Below are positions 1-11,309 of a stretch of DNA of 64,000 nt, one piece after another. Location: NCBI GenBank assembly GCA_006384855.1, contig VCJN01003007.1:186001-250000 (forward strand). The letters are read 5' to 3'. Under the pieces are notes generated by a model, which saw only the letters and a list, made by a program, of their open reading frames with translations, did not search any database and was not told the origin of the DNA. The translations under genes and the position numbers were made by a program. The first letter of the stretch is position 1. The number at the start of each line of letters is the position of its first letter. Source of the stretch: Tetraselmis striata. Lineage: Eukaryota; Chlorophyta; Chlorodendrophyceae; Chlorodendrales; Chlorodendraceae.

Positions 1-73
1 CACACGCGCAGTGTGGTTTCGGAGCGTTGGCATACGTGAGAAGCGAAGCGCCGGTGCTACTGCGTGCCGTCGT

Positions 74-93
74 AAAACCCTAAAACCCTAAAC
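74..93. repeat. Short telomere-like CCCTAAAA motif
   Basis: About two and a half units of CCCTAAAA/CCCTAAA. This resembles the complement of the TTTTAGGG/TTTAGGG telomere repeats of green algae and plants. It is far too short to be a telomere and is probably an interstitial remnant or chance. Confidence 0.3.
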
Positions 94-325
94 GCCGTCG
101 CTGCCGTGGCAACTGTGGCAACGGTGGCAGCCATGGCAGCGATGGCGACACCGGCGCCAGCGATGGCAACAGTGACAACGATCGCCGTGGCCTTGGCCTT
201 GGCCGTGGCGATGCCTCATCTGCCGCCGCTGCTGGCGCTGGTGGCGTTGCCGACATGGACACAAGCGATGGCAACGACGGTGGCAATGGTGGCAATGGTG
301 GCAACGATGACGACCTTCCAGTAGT
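94..325. repeat. Imperfect GGCAAYGRT-type minisatellite
   Basis: Imperfect short repeats of the type TGGCAACGG/TGGCAGCGATGG. They create overlapping open frames rich in Ala/Met/Thr on the plus strand and Cys/His on the minus strand. I read these as by-products of the repeat, not genes. Confidence 0.5.
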
Positions 326-1970
326 GCGCCCCCCGTCCCCCATTTATAGTGCGCACAATATGTATTGCCGCTGCTGATGAGTGCGGCTGTCCCACAGATG
401 AAGGTCCGCTTGCCGCACGTTTTTGCCCGGCCCCTGAAATTCAGAGAAAGCACGAGCGCCATCCACTACGATGGCACCTGCGTCCACTGCCCTTTGGGAC
501 CCGGAGAACGGCACCCCTCACAATGTTTACGGGACACACAGGGGTAGCTGGTACTGCCAATCATGCACCGGGTTCGATGTGGTGCGTGGCCTCACGCGCC
601 CCCGGGGGGGGGGGGGGGGGGGGGGCTTAAAACCAAGATTGCATGGTTGTGCACTGACCCCGACTGAATCAACTTCCACTATCACTGCATGACCACGCCG
701 AACGAGGAGGTCCAGGTCCGTAGGCCGTTTGGCGAGACACCGTGGCTTGGTAACATGGCGCAAGACTTTTGAGCGAACCCCTACAGTGCGCAGTAGCTAG
801 AGCAGTGGCAGTTGTGGTTTGCTGCTCATTTCTCCACTTAGCTTGTGTAACCAATGCACCCTCTCTCCTTTTGTGCATGGACTCAGCACAGTATCATGCT
901 CGCATCCGAGGCGCCTGCGCTATTGCTATTTTGGTTGATGGGATCATCGTCGGCTCCAATGGAAGTAAACGTTAATCAACTGTTCAGAATGCGCCGTTAT
1001 CGTGAAATTTTAATCCTAAGCTGTTGCTACCATGGCAATGCTACTTTCCTGCCCATTCCGATCGGACCGATGATATCGTGCCCACATAGTTTTGTGCTGC
1101 TGAGAATTGTTGCAATAAATGGAGTCACGCAAGTGGCAGGGTCTGTCTTGGCACTAATGGGCGTGCGCACAACACACCGTGGCTAGCCGCTCTTGTTACA
1201 TGTTTTAACGTCGACCCCCTCTCGGCGCACTCCAGGCCGCTACCTGCGAGGGGCGCCGCGGCCACCGTTGCCGGCGCCTCTCATCAAGCACTTCTGCCAC
1301 GCTAGGAGCCTGCCCTCGGACCTTAACAACACAACTTCAATCCAGGTCGCCAATGCGTCAGCGTCCCCGCATCTAGATTTGGCCATGCATTTCAGCGTGG
1401 GCGGAAGCTCGCCGCCCACCGCCAAGCGGATGGCCGCGTACAACTGATTCAACCTCCTCGGCTCTGCAGGGGCGAACCCACATCCATGTTTCCCGGTGCC
1501 GGGGAACTTGATGGCCGCGGGTAAACGGGGAGCCTCGTGCCGTTCCTCTGTGGCACCACCACCTAGGCGGAGTAATACACGGAAGTTAATCGAATAATAC
1601 TGGCAGGCCACTCGGCAAGGAGGGTACGCCATGAAACCAAGAACGGGCACTCACCCTCGGGCGTGCTTGCAGCGACGATCGCAGCTGTCATTGAGGCTGA
1701 TGCATTGCCAAGGGTTGCCGTGGCATGGGTAGATGGCGTTGCCCCAAAGGTTGCGGTCACAGTGGCATTGGCATGGCCGCTGATTGCGATAGAGGCGGAA
1801 CCATTGCTCACTGGCGCCGGCAACGTTGTGGCATGAACCCGTGAAGATAGGGCAGCTGCCGGAGAAAACTGCAACACTATCTTCGCCGAGTGCTCGTCGC
1901 CTGTCGTGGGGCCGGGCATAAATCCGGTATTACTATTGGCGACGTATCCAGCTATATATGCAACTCTTGC
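326..1970. other. No recognisable gene; one 22-bp poly-G tract
   Basis: Only short overlapping open frames without known domains. A run of 22 G lies at 604-625 immediately after CCC. Nothing else could be supported. Confidence 0.4.
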
Positions 1971-2039
1971 AAGCCCAGTTACATATCATATTGTATTCAA
2001 AATACTGTAACGTACATCATTTCTATGATATTGTATTAC

Positions 2040-2285
2040 ATATCATTACATAGACCAACTAAACATGCAGCTACGGCCTGCGATTATAAACAGCTATTTA
2101 CGTACAGCTACGGTTGCAGGTATTACACATGATATATATATGTACCCCATCACATATATAATATACAAATACATTTATATGTTCATTACATAGACTAGAT
2201 ATCATATCATGTCGCATTGCATACTATTACATATTACGTGTTATTACATAGCCCAACTATACATGCAGGTACGTCCTGCAGGCAC
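2040..2285. repeat. AT-rich stretch with a diverged direct duplication
   Basis: The AT-rich area contains two similar segments, about 2040-2078 and 2242-2282. Each reads roughly TTACATAGNCCAACTA followed by ACATGCAG and a GC-rich CCTGC end. They look like a diverged tandem duplication with a period near 200 bp. Confidence 0.4.
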
Positions 2286-2738
2286 AATGCTTCATGCCGC
2301 TCATGTTCAAAGGTTGGGAAGCGTCATGCGAACTCGACCGCTTACCTTGATCGGCCTAGGAGACGTGCACTTCCGCAAAGAAAGCAGAAATGGCGATCAT
2401 GACACCATCCATGTCATGCAGCTTCACGGCACCCTCAGCACTGTCGCGCGTGCGCACGTACGACTCCCAAAGCTGCTGAAAGCTCAGCGTTCAACTCCTT
2501 GGCGATCGGGCCCTTGCTTCTGTGCTGTTTTTCCTGGCGGCCACAACCGCGGCGTCGACTTTCTCGCACGAGGGCCCATCGAGCAGGGCATCTTCCTTGC
2601 CTCCTGCGCTCCAAGTCGGAATATTCCAAGGCGTGGGCGTCTGCCATGCACAACATGCAGCCGTGCGTTTTACGCGCGGCATGAGGCCATGCATGCATGT
2701 CAAGAACGGCCAGAGCGGGGCGGGGCGGGGGGCGGGGT

Positions 2739-2765
2739 GGGGGGGGGGGGGGGGGGGGGGGGGGG
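2739..2765. repeat. Poly-G tract, 27 bp
   Basis: An uninterrupted run of 27 G, preceded by a G-rich shoulder from about 2716. The Gly- and Pro-rich open frames through it are products of the homopolymer. Confidence 0.85.
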
Positions 2766-3310
2766 CGTGGGTAAACGTGCCGACGAGCATGTGGGTCAGC
2801 ATATATACGTTGTCCGCTGTCCCAGGAGGCCGACACCAAGGGGACGGCATCCAGCAGAGGGTCGGCGGGGGATCGCGGTGGCGGAGAAGGGAGTGACCCA
2901 GGTTGCTGTGAGCGCGCGAATGCCGCATGTTCCCCTGTGGTGCCACAGAGGAGTGTTGGCGTAAAATATTGCGGGCACAAATATTTGTCGCATATGTATT
3001 ACAAATGGCAGACCGCCTACCGGGCGGGATGAAGGGTAGCAATAAGCGGAAAGCAATTGACATGAAGAAATCGGCGCAAAGCGTCGCTGGAGGCCAGGCC
3101 TTGAACTACGGCACGCGCGTCTACCGACAACGCGTGGTTCATAGCCCACTCGTACATCTTCTTTAGGTCCTCGATGGGGGTGTCAGGGGTTGGCAGCCGA
3201 AGCTCCAAGTCCTCTGGTCATGAGGAGTATGACTCTCCGCTTATGCTGCGCCTGTATAGAGACCAGCAGCTTCAGTCAATAGTTGGGGGTGGGTGCTGCA
3301 TATGTCTATT

Positions 3311-3740
3311 TCATCGACCCGAATAATCACGCGCACAACATTTTGTATCGTTTCCCTCGTCGCACCTCAATTTACGAAACGACTCCGCCATGTTGTCCGC
3401 CCAAAACTCAACCCTCATCAGGCTATCGGGGCGGGACTCCGTGACGGCCAGCCTCATTGCGTCCGCCGTTAGCGTTGCATGTGCATCACGTCCGCCGGGT
3501 ATATCGTCGAAGTGTAGGGGGTCCCAATGCTGGTAGCAGGGGCGCTTGAACGATGCCAGCCTCAAGAGAGTCATCTCTGTGTTGTATTGGTGCAAGACAT
3601 ATATCCACTTCTCGGGGTCCACATCCTCCCATATCCCAAGCACCCCTTCTGTCTCACACAAAGCCGAACGTCCCGATTCTGGGTCAAACCAGACGCCTGC
3701 AGACTGCAGACCGGCTTGGCGGCATACATCGAAAATCTTG
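3311..3740 (-). pseudogene. Unrecognised coding-like fragment
   Basis: An open minus-strand frame runs from about 3740 to a stop at 3311, roughly 140 residues. Its composition is protein-like (many Trp, Asp, Glu and aromatic residues, for example GIWEDVDPEKW) and it has no low-complexity sequence. A second short minus frame at 3017-3208 may belong to the same former gene. I recognise no family. It could be part of a mobile-element protein or a decayed host exon. No start codon in good context was found. Confidence 0.3.
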
Positions 3741-4098
3741 ACAGGTTGTTCACGGAAAACTTGCGCACAACGCGCCGGCGCTTCATAGCAGCCTCCCCGG
3801 CCTTCAGCCCTTGCTCGTCAGCCCGCGGTTGTCCATGGCCAGCACAAACTACTCCTCCACTGGGTGGCGTGCCGCCTACACCATACCTGCCCCGTCAGTA
3901 CATTGACGACGGCGCGACAAGCCAGCTGCGGCGGAACCGCATAACGCCGGGCTTGAGAGTAGTCAGCCGGAGTCACAATATGTTGTGGGCACAAAATATT
4001 GTGGGCGTGTGGCTGCTGCCTATCGCATCGCCTTAAGGCGCGCTACAACAGTCACAGTTCTTCATGCTCGGGCAGAGAGGTGGAGTGCGGGGGGCACA

Positions 4099-4151
<53 letters not shown>
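4099..4151. repeat. Poly-G tract, 53 bp (longest in the window)
   Basis: 53 consecutive G residues. All open frames through it encode only Gly or Pro and are not genes. Such a length is prone to polymerase slippage and to sequencing or assembly error, so the exact count is uncertain. Confidence 0.9.
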
Positions 4152-5056
4152 CGTACTGCGGGATGCCTCGCCACGAGAGGATCCGCCGTCGGTGCCCGGG
4201 GTGCCGGTGCGGGGGGCGCCGGTGCCTGTGCTTGCCCCGCTGCCGGCACGCAGGACATGGCAGCACTCTCACCGCCTGAAGCGAGTCCACCACTAGGGAG
4301 TGAGTGAGTGACCACCGCAGTACCGCTCAACCGACCGATGACAACTTGGCGGTGTCGGCGGGCTAGCAGCGGCAGGCACTGTGGCTGCTAGGATAAGGTG
4401 CTGGAGGGCGGGTGGCACTTCGAATTTGAAAGCTTAGGCCCGGCCCGGGCCGGCAGCACCCAGGCAGGCCATTGGTCCGGGTTACCCGGGATCGTTAGCG
4501 GGCGCAAGACCTGGCATGCCCTACTGGGTTTGTCCCCTGCGTGATGCAGGTGTACCTTGGTACACCCAGGGCGCACAGCGCGCACGCTTAGAAGGGCTTG
4601 AGAATCGTGACAATCTCTGCCCGCCAAGACGTCATTATTCCCGACATCCGTAAATGCCAGATGGACAGGCGGAATACCGCGCGCTGACGCGCGCCGCCGG
4701 CTGACCACCGTAATCCTACCGTGTCATGTATGTATGACGACGATATTATACCGATAAATAGAAAAATCCTTAGCGTATGTATGAGTGTACTAAAATATTA
4801 TTGTATTAGTTTTTTTCGCCCCCAGGACAGGACTGGCAGTGAAACCCTTGCAGCGTCTGTACAACGGCCGTTTAGGCAGCAATCGAGTTACGGAAAGCCC
4901 TGGGTAGGCGACGCTCCGTTATGGCAGTCATCAAGCAAATTTCTGAAGCATTCTGCAGTACTAATTGGAGGTCAGTGACGGAATTTCCAACACTGTTGGA
5001 TCACCGTCTAAAACACTGCCATGAAAATACCCGGCACTGAACACGAAAGGTCCGCC

Positions 5057-5430
5057 CTACCCGTTTGGGCGTCGGCCCATTCGAGTAATGCGAGTTGGGG
5101 CAAGCCCCAACCCGCGGAGCAAAGCATTTCGGGGGTGCGATACATTGAAGGCAATGTGAGGGAGAGCCCGACGCCATAGCTGGAAAAATTTCCCATTCCC
5201 AGTAAAATGCAGGGCGGCATGAAGGGAGGGGGGGACCCCGCCCAAAATAAAGGCAGTTAATAAGTCCTCGGGTGTTGACGCAATAACCTGACTACTAATA
5301 ATATCCCTGAACTCCGGAACTAACAACCCAAAATTATGACGGTGATATCCCCACCGCGGGCACTCCACCAACATGTGTTCGATAGTCTCGGATTCGCCTC
5401 CGCCACATACATGCAGGGCAATGTTCTAGG
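5057..5430 (-). pseudogene. 3' end of a decayed LINE (zinc-binding tail of its reverse transcriptase ORF)
   Basis: The minus frame ending with TAG at 5057-5059 contains CGGGESETIEHMLVECPRWG. This is the C-x-C-G...E-T-x-E-H-x(3)-E-C-P signature found after the reverse transcriptase in many LINE ORF2 proteins, and about 100 residues follow it. Just upstream on the minus strand (about 5430-5560) another frame carries a continuation (RVFSIARRLARIHAMPKR), so at least one frameshift separates the pieces. No catalytic reverse transcriptase motif is left nearby. The hAT element at 5598-7187 sits just upstream of it on the minus strand and may have inserted into the same relic. Confidence 0.6.
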
Positions 5431-5589
5431 AACCGCTTAGGCATGGCATGAATCCGGGCCAATCGGCGGGCAATGGAAAATACTCGGGTGCGTAATTTTA
5501 TCATAATGTGCAGCCCGACCACAACTAACCCCCGCGGGGACACCCACACTGTACTGTGGCAACGGTTTTGACGCATAAGACGCCTAGAC

Positions 5590-5597
5590 ATATATAC
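5590..5597. repeat. 8-bp target-site duplication of the hAT element (left)
   Basis: ATATATAC directly abuts the left inverted terminus and is repeated exactly at 7188-7195. Eight base pairs is the hallmark duplication length of hAT transposons. Confidence 0.9.
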
Positions 5598-5938
5598 CAG
5601 GGTTGGGCTGCAGTCCACTTTCCTGTACTGCAAGTTGCAGTGCAGTGCAGAAGGCTGCATTCAACGGGCTGCAGTACTGCAGGCTGCAGTGCAGGCTGTA
5701 GTAGCACTGCATTTGCTGATTTTAGGGAAGGGAAGTAAGGGCGGGACAGTGAAGGGCAAAGGGGCTGCCAAGGCGGATGCTGAGGGGCAGCAATCGTGGT
5801 GGAAGTTGGAATACATCATTAAATTGCCTACATAGGGGAAAAGCCTACTGTGTGTACATTTGTGTGTGTCCAACGATGATGTCCCAACGCATGCATAGTG
5901 AAACATGCGTAAAAAAGCATGATGGCATAAAAACCCCC

Positions 5939-6829
5939 CTAATTCCCCGCCTCCTCATCCGCTGGCTCGGCTCCATACTGCTCCAGCATGGACTCCACCG
6001 CTTCCCATTGAATGCGGCTGGCCTCCCCCTCGCCCTCGCCATCAAGGACTTCGCTGGCCAGCCAATCCTCCCCGCATGGCTTGAGTAGATCCGCCGCCAC
6101 GGCGCTGAAAGCAGCCTCCCCGTCATACGACGCCAGTAGCTCCTTGACCTTGGCATCCAAGTCCGGATTCTTCTGAATAAAGACGCAGGCACCCATGTTA
6201 TCCAGGTTCATTATATTTCTTAAGTGCATGGTGACAAGACCAGCAAGAGAGAACACGCGCTCGCACTCAATTTGTGAGCCTGGCACACATAAAGCAATCC
6301 TAGCTAATTCAGAGATGAGGGGGAAGGAAGAAGCATGCTTCTTCCACCATTTCAACGGGTCCTCTGTCCTCTTGGGGAGCATGTTGCAACAGCGGAAGGT
6401 GCGCAGCTCAGCCTCCGCAGCGGCCAACAGGGCGGCCTCATCGGCGTGGTTAGTGGCAACCCTCACGTCACCATCGTCATAATACAGGGCATCTCCATCA
6501 TAGTCGTCATCAAAGAAAAGACCGGACGGCACGGTTGTTCTCGCGCTGGGTGCCGCCCCAGCAGCCGCCGGCGGCTTTGCTGAGGATAGACAATAAGGGC
6601 GGGGGGGGGGGGGGGGGGGGGGGGCACTGGGGCTCATGCCTAAGAGTGGGTCATCTTCGTCGTTGTCGATGAGAATATCGTCGGCTTGCGTCCCAAGTGG
6701 TGTATGTGTCACTCGTGCTGAGCTGTTGGCGGCAGTGCTGGCCGCTGCGGCGCCGGTGCTGTCCGCTGCCATCGCCTCGTCCGCCATCGCCGCTGCGCCT
6801 TGCTTCGCGGCAGACTGGTCTCCCTCCAT
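5939..6829 (-). CDS. hAT-family protein: C-terminal dimerisation domain with acidic low-complexity N-terminus
   Basis: 296 residues starting at an ATG at 6827-6829. Residues about 1-125 are Ala/Asp/Pro-rich. A Pro run encoded by a 24-bp poly-G tract (plus-strand 6601-6624) lies here. From about residue 155 comes the conserved hAT C-terminal dimerisation (hATC) region: DPLKWWKKHASSFP, then PGSQIECERVFSLAG, then a closing R-N-I-M-N-L. The DDE catalytic core and BED zinc finger of full transposases are absent. A protein of this kind could at most dimerise with, and perhaps titrate, a full transposase. It is open from start to stop despite the homopolymer. Alternatives are an exon of a once larger gene or a domesticated fragment, but the flanking termini favour a deleted element. 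Confidence 0.75.
   Translation of the reverse strand: MEGDQSAAKQGAAAMADEAMAADSTGAAAASTAANSSARVTHTPLGTQADDILIDNDEDDPLLGMSPSAPPPPPPPRPYCLSSAKPPAAAGAAPSARTTVPSGLFFDDDYDGDALYYDDGDVRVATNHADEAALLAAAEAELRTFRCCNMLPKRTEDPLKWWKKHASSFPLISELARIALCVPGSQIECERVFSLAGLVTMHLRNIMNLDNMGACVFIQKNPDLDAKVKELLASYDGEAAFSAVAADLLKPCGEDWLASEVLDGEGEGEASRIQWEAVESMLEQYGAEPADEEAGN
6601..6624. repeat. Poly-G tract inside the hAT reading frame
   Basis: 24 G on the plus strand, read as a Pro run on the minus strand inside the transposase-derived frame. It is in frame at the present length. Confidence 0.85.
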
Positions 6830-7187
6830 GTAATTGACGAAGAGTAACGAGAGGAGGATGACAGGTAGTGGTGCCTAGGTGAGCGTGAAGTGAGGATAGG
6901 TTCGGCTGGTATGTGTGGTCTACTGGCATGTGCCTCGATGCGGCGACGTGTGATGGTACAAGCGAGTACGGTGCTATCCGCGGCGCTCGGACCGCCGGAA
7001 CTGTCACCAAATGGCTTGTTATCATTGGCGGGCGCCATCCAAACGCTATAGAGTGAGATTTGGGGCACTTTGGGTAACTGCACTGCAATCCCTTTTCGGG
7101 AAGTACTGCAGGCTGCAGTGGAGTAGGCTAACTGCAGGCTGTAGTTTCTGCGGTCTGCAGTGCACTCGATACTGCAGCCCAACCCTG

Positions 7188-7195
7188 ATATATAC
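7188..7195. repeat. 8-bp target-site duplication of the hAT element (right)
   Basis: ATATATAC, identical to 5590-5597. Confidence 0.9.
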
Positions 7196-7689
7196 CCCAG
7201 GTTTTATTGCGTGCTGACGATATTATTGTATTATTCTCATCATTTAAAGTTGAGCCTATTTTGCCAAGTAGGTCATGCATGCTTTGTTACACTGTCAAGA
7301 TCCGAAATTGGCATCAAAAAGGTTGAGTGAAATCGTGGAGGGAAAACGAAGGAAAGGGGCGCGCGGTGTGGAACACAACGAACTGGAAGATGGCAGGCTC
7401 GTCTTTAACGGTTGCTTTTATGTCTGCTCGTGCTGCACACGAAGGGGCACAACGACGACGGGTGAACTAGTAACCCCTACCGCTCCAGCAAGAGATGGAG
7501 CTAGAAAGCGGCTCGGGAATAATAAGGGAGGACACCCCATAAATTATTTTACAACACTTCAAAGTTGAGTCCGGTTTTGCCGGGGAAGAGCGAACGGAGA
7601 GAGCGGCATATTGACGAAGTAGGGGTAGCGTTAGGTCATCATGTAGGTGGAGGCACCGGTAGGGGCACCGCTACATAGTCATGTTGAAC

Positions 7690-9227
7690 TTGGAAGTGGC
7701 GAAGAGGCGCAACGTGGCCAAAGAAGAACCATGCTGCGCCACGGGATTGGAGAGCATTGGGTTCGATGTAGTCAAGGACGATGTCGGACTTACGCAACCG
7801 CTCATGTGGCGGATGTGGGATAGCGGAACGCCGATGGCGTTGGCAGCTGAGGCCGCACCCTTCTTGAGGATGTGAAAGCTCCGGGAGGCGCCGTGTTTGC
7901 TTAGGCGAAAGAGGCTTTAAACTAGGCAAGGAAAATGCTCCATGAAGGAGAATTTTTACAGTGTCCCGGGGCGTACACTGCTATATACAACTAGTGGCAT
8001 TGGCAGCCGGTACCGCGCATGCACTAAGCTTGGAAATGCAGTATATAGTCTTGAAGCCATCGGGAATTGTTCCGGACAACCTCGGGCACTGGGCGGAGTC
8101 TTGCGGGCGTCATCACGGGGCCGTACGTGGGTGTGACGTGTAACATTTATTGGTGGTGTACGAGTACGTACTATGAATGAGCGAATGAGTAGTACGGGTA
8201 TTTGTATATGTACATATATACGAGCGAGGGTGCATGCATGTGTTTACGGTAGCGGTATGAGTATGAGTACGCAGCAGGGGGGTTATTGCGGTAGCCCTAA
8301 CATGCCGGCACGATGAGGGGCCGCACCGATGAGACGAACGGCCGTAGAAAGCCACTCTAACATGGAAGTGGCCGTCCATGAGGTCGAGTGCTCAGCAAGG
8401 GTGACAGCCCAAAAGCTAGAGTCGCCCAAGCCAACATGGAACTAGGGGATTGGCTGAAGTGTGTCGAGGAAACATTGCCGGAGGAGACTAGCGACGCGGG
8501 GGTACTCTGCGACGCGGGAATGTCGTCGGCGCCACGTTGTCTTGCGTGGCCCTTCATGCGGTAAGCATGTAGGCTCGTGTTGTGCGAAGCGACGTAGTGT
8601 ACGTCATGTACTCGACAGAAAACACCGGTAAGCCCCCGGGCGCAAAACACGAAGTTGACGACAGCGGCCACGAGTAGGGCGCGGAAGTCGTGCCATCGGT
8701 ACACGGGGGGCGGGGCCGGGGGGGGGGGGGGGGGGGGGGGAGGGGAGACGGCGAGCAGCTCGGCCCGCTCAACAAACGAGTACGGCATCAACGGGTAGGG
8801 GGCACGCATGCATGGCAGCCGCGCGCGCCCACGGGGCGTTGCCGGAGCACGCGGTCCCGACGAGCAGCCGTGAGTTGCACGCTATCCTTAGTCACGGGGT
8901 TGATGTTGTGCAGCTCATCAAAGAAAGTGTTGATGGCTGACAGATAGGGATGCAACGATTTTGCCCCAATGACCCGATCCAGGCGACGTGACGAACGGCC
9001 GTCGCGGTCGTCGCCTCCATGGGACTCATGTTCTTCGAGATAAGGCGGAACTTGGCGAAGAGCTTCAGCTTCCCAATGTAGTTCGCGAGGGTCTTGTTGG
9101 AGAGGGAGCCGAAGAGGAGGTCGCAGACTCGTTGTCCCATCAACTCGTCGGATCCAAAAGCGTCATGTAGACAAGCACGTAGTAGTGACGCCGTCCAACG
9201 GGGAACCGCTGCGGGCTCGGCAATCAT
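7690..9227 (-). pseudogene. Broken tyrosine recombinase (DIRS/PAT- or Crypton-like element remnant)
   Basis: Reading the minus strand from 9227, the frame at 9227-8892 resembles a core-binding (SAM-like) domain: SNKTLANYIGKLKLFAKF, then MEATTATAVRHVAWIGSLG. In another frame it continues with PYLSAINTFFDELHNINPVT. Around 8700-8550 follow FVFCARGLTGVFCRVHDV and AYRMKGHARQ, the expected catalytic Arg/Lys strand region. Around 7870-7750 come FHILKKGAASAANAIGVP (the H-x-x-R box, here H-x-x-K) and SDIVLDYIEP, which places the nucleophilic Tyr. Order and spacing fit one recombinase, but at least three frameshifts and stops break it, and a 23-bp poly-G tract (8718-8740) interrupts it. No reverse transcriptase was found next to it, so DIRS-like versus Crypton-like cannot be decided. 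Confidence 0.6.
8718..8740. repeat. Poly-G tract within recombinase pseudogene
   Basis: 23 consecutive G lying between the core-binding-like and catalytic-like pieces. Confidence 0.85.
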
Positions 9228-9239
9228 TTAAGTGCGGCG

Positions 9240-11290
9240 TTTGGCAGAGGGGGTGTCAACACGGGGCCGAGACAACCGGGGAAATTTCGGCGGCATCCGC
9301 TAAGTCGCCGGCAGTTGCACTGTAACTGCCGGAGGGGGTAGACACGGTACGCGGTACATCTCATTCTCACAGTTCCCGGTACGGGTTAGGGTGGCACTAC
9401 GGTTCAGGTAGGTAGGAGCGCCGCCCCGCGTGCCCGTCGTCGCGCTCACAACGTGCCTCGTGCGCGTAATGTACGCGCGCAAATGAAGGTCGTTGCGAAC
9501 CAATTGCAAACCCTAGTGAAACAACCGAGCGAAGGACGCTGGGTAGAATAACGGATACGGAAGACGGATGCTTGAACCGTCGTGTGCATGTGTGCGGATG
9601 GTTGAGCCGCACTCGGCTGATGATATGCATCACGGCGCAGCTAGAATGGTACGTTTTCATCAAACAACCCAATTACGCGATGTCGGATGCACATGCCAGT
9701 ATATTTTGCTTGCACACCATCCGTGCGATTTTCGTAGTGCTATTTTCGGCTGAACGATGTTGCGACTGTTGCGTTGTGCGCAAGGCGCCCGGAAACGGCT
9801 GAGGGCCTTGCTACAGCGCAGCGCCTATGCGCCGCGTCCTACATGCGCTTCGCCGATCGGGAGGGGGGCATGGCCACGACCGTCTCACCGAGCCGCGGCA
9901 ACGCCGTTTGTTGAACTAGTTAAAAGATGTCGTAGCCACACCCCAAGGGTTGCCGCACGAGGTATAGATTACGCTTGGATGCGCCCCCGATGGTGCCGCA
10001 CGGCGCCCCGCACTCGCGACATGCGCGGCTATTTCCTCTCGTCGCCCGGAAATACGACCTCGCCTTAGGCTCTCGCGGGCGAGATATTAAGGTATGCCAA
10101 TATATCCAACCGTTGCTCTCAGCAGGTAGGACACATAGCTACCCGGGGAGCCCCCGAACGCTGTCGTTGACTCCTGTCCGTGGGTGATGTGGTGCGTTTT
10201 CTTCGTTACGGCCCGGATTGGCGGGGTTTCAAGTACCCCGTGCACCACACCAACCCCTCGCCTTGGTCAAGCGTTATCCCACAAACAAGCTCAGAGAGGT
10301 TATAGGTATGGTCGATGCCCCCCCCCCCCCCCCCCCCCGGGAGCCCTTCAGCTCCCGGCCTAGTGCACGGGTGTTTTTGCCCCACTCCATCGCGCATCAA
10401 CCACCAAACCGGAAAATATTGTCTGAATAACCGACTCGCGTCACACACGGACGCGCAACCGACATACTCTTAGATAGCCAGCAAAGTTACGTACATGGTA
10501 GGTATGGTCCCAAGCTGCTTGTAGGCAGAAGCCGCGGGCCATACAAACTTAACGTGTCACGCATGCGTGGGTAGTTCGTCCCGAGCGACTCGGTAGTTCC
10601 CGAGATCTGGCGGCGGCTTCGCGCAAGCATCCGGCCCACCAATCAGCCCCAGCCCAAGCCTTAGTCATAAGAGGCCTGGGAACTACTCACATGGGCCTCG
10701 AGACAAGCCACCTGGTGCTCACCTCGAGGCCAATGGCAGCTACTCCCAGGTTGTAGTGGGTGGGCGGGATTTTTCATTTCAATTCATATGTGTTTTGGAT
10801 CTGTCGCAATATGACCTCAAGTATTCGTAAATGACTAGGAATCGTGCACTATTGGCTTAGCTGTGATGAAGTGCCGCACCGAGGAAGGCCTAAATGACGT
10901 CTATGGGGAAGGGGGTCCGATCCGGACACGGGGCGCCCATATCGCCAGTGGATGAAATTTGTCTACTAATGAAATCTTGAAGTTGTTACAACTGAATCAA
11001 GTTTTCGTCGTGACAAGCTGCCTTTGCCCAACATCGGGGAAGGGCCCGCCCCTAACCAACCCGCATAGGGTCCGCTAATTCAAGCATGTACAACGGAGCC
11101 TATGTAGGCCACGTGGCTATGTTGCAGTTCATGTACCCGTACTAATTTGCATCAGTGGCACAGTACACTACACGCGAGTACTTGAAACTTTCCTTCATCA
11201 CCTATTATTGGCATTGATTCGTACCGACGCTCGCACACGAGTACCGGTCGACACATCACCAGTACCATACGCTTCATGCCGTCGAAAATA
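9240..11290. other. No gene recognised
   Basis: About 2 kb with only short frames lacking domain signatures. A run of 21 C lies at 10318-10338. The part from 10450 to 11290 has no open frame of note at all. Confidence 0.4.
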
Positions 11291-11309
11291 AAAAAATGAT
11301 TTAAGTATA

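Larger units (their letters stand above)
5598..7187 (-). mobile_element. hAT transposon, 1590 bp, inverted termini and target duplication intact
   Basis: Both ends carry the 17-bp inverted repeat CAGGGTTGGGCTGCAGT (5598-5614 and, inverted, 7171-7187), matching the CAGGG-type ends of hAT elements. A perfect ATATATAC duplication flanks the element on both sides. Subterminal regions (about 5610-5715 and 7080-7170) are packed with CTGCAG/TGCAGTGCAG motifs on both strands, typical of hAT transposase binding zones. Inside is a single open frame on the minus strand (5939-6829) covering only the C-terminal dimerisation part of a transposase. The element is therefore too small to be autonomous and looks like an internal-deletion derivative mobilised in trans. 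Intact ends suggest a fairly recent insertion. Confidence 0.88.

Noticed and set aside
94..462. Cys/His-rich minus-strand frame as a zinc protein
   Set aside because: The CHRCHSCHG pattern comes directly from the short DNA repeat unit and has no fixed zinc-finger spacing.
4033..4330. Gly-rich and Pro-rich frames across the 53-bp G run
   Set aside because: They exist only because homopolymers lack stop codons. The same holds for similar frames at 2.7, 8.7, 10.3, 31.3, 41.1 and 41.6 kb.
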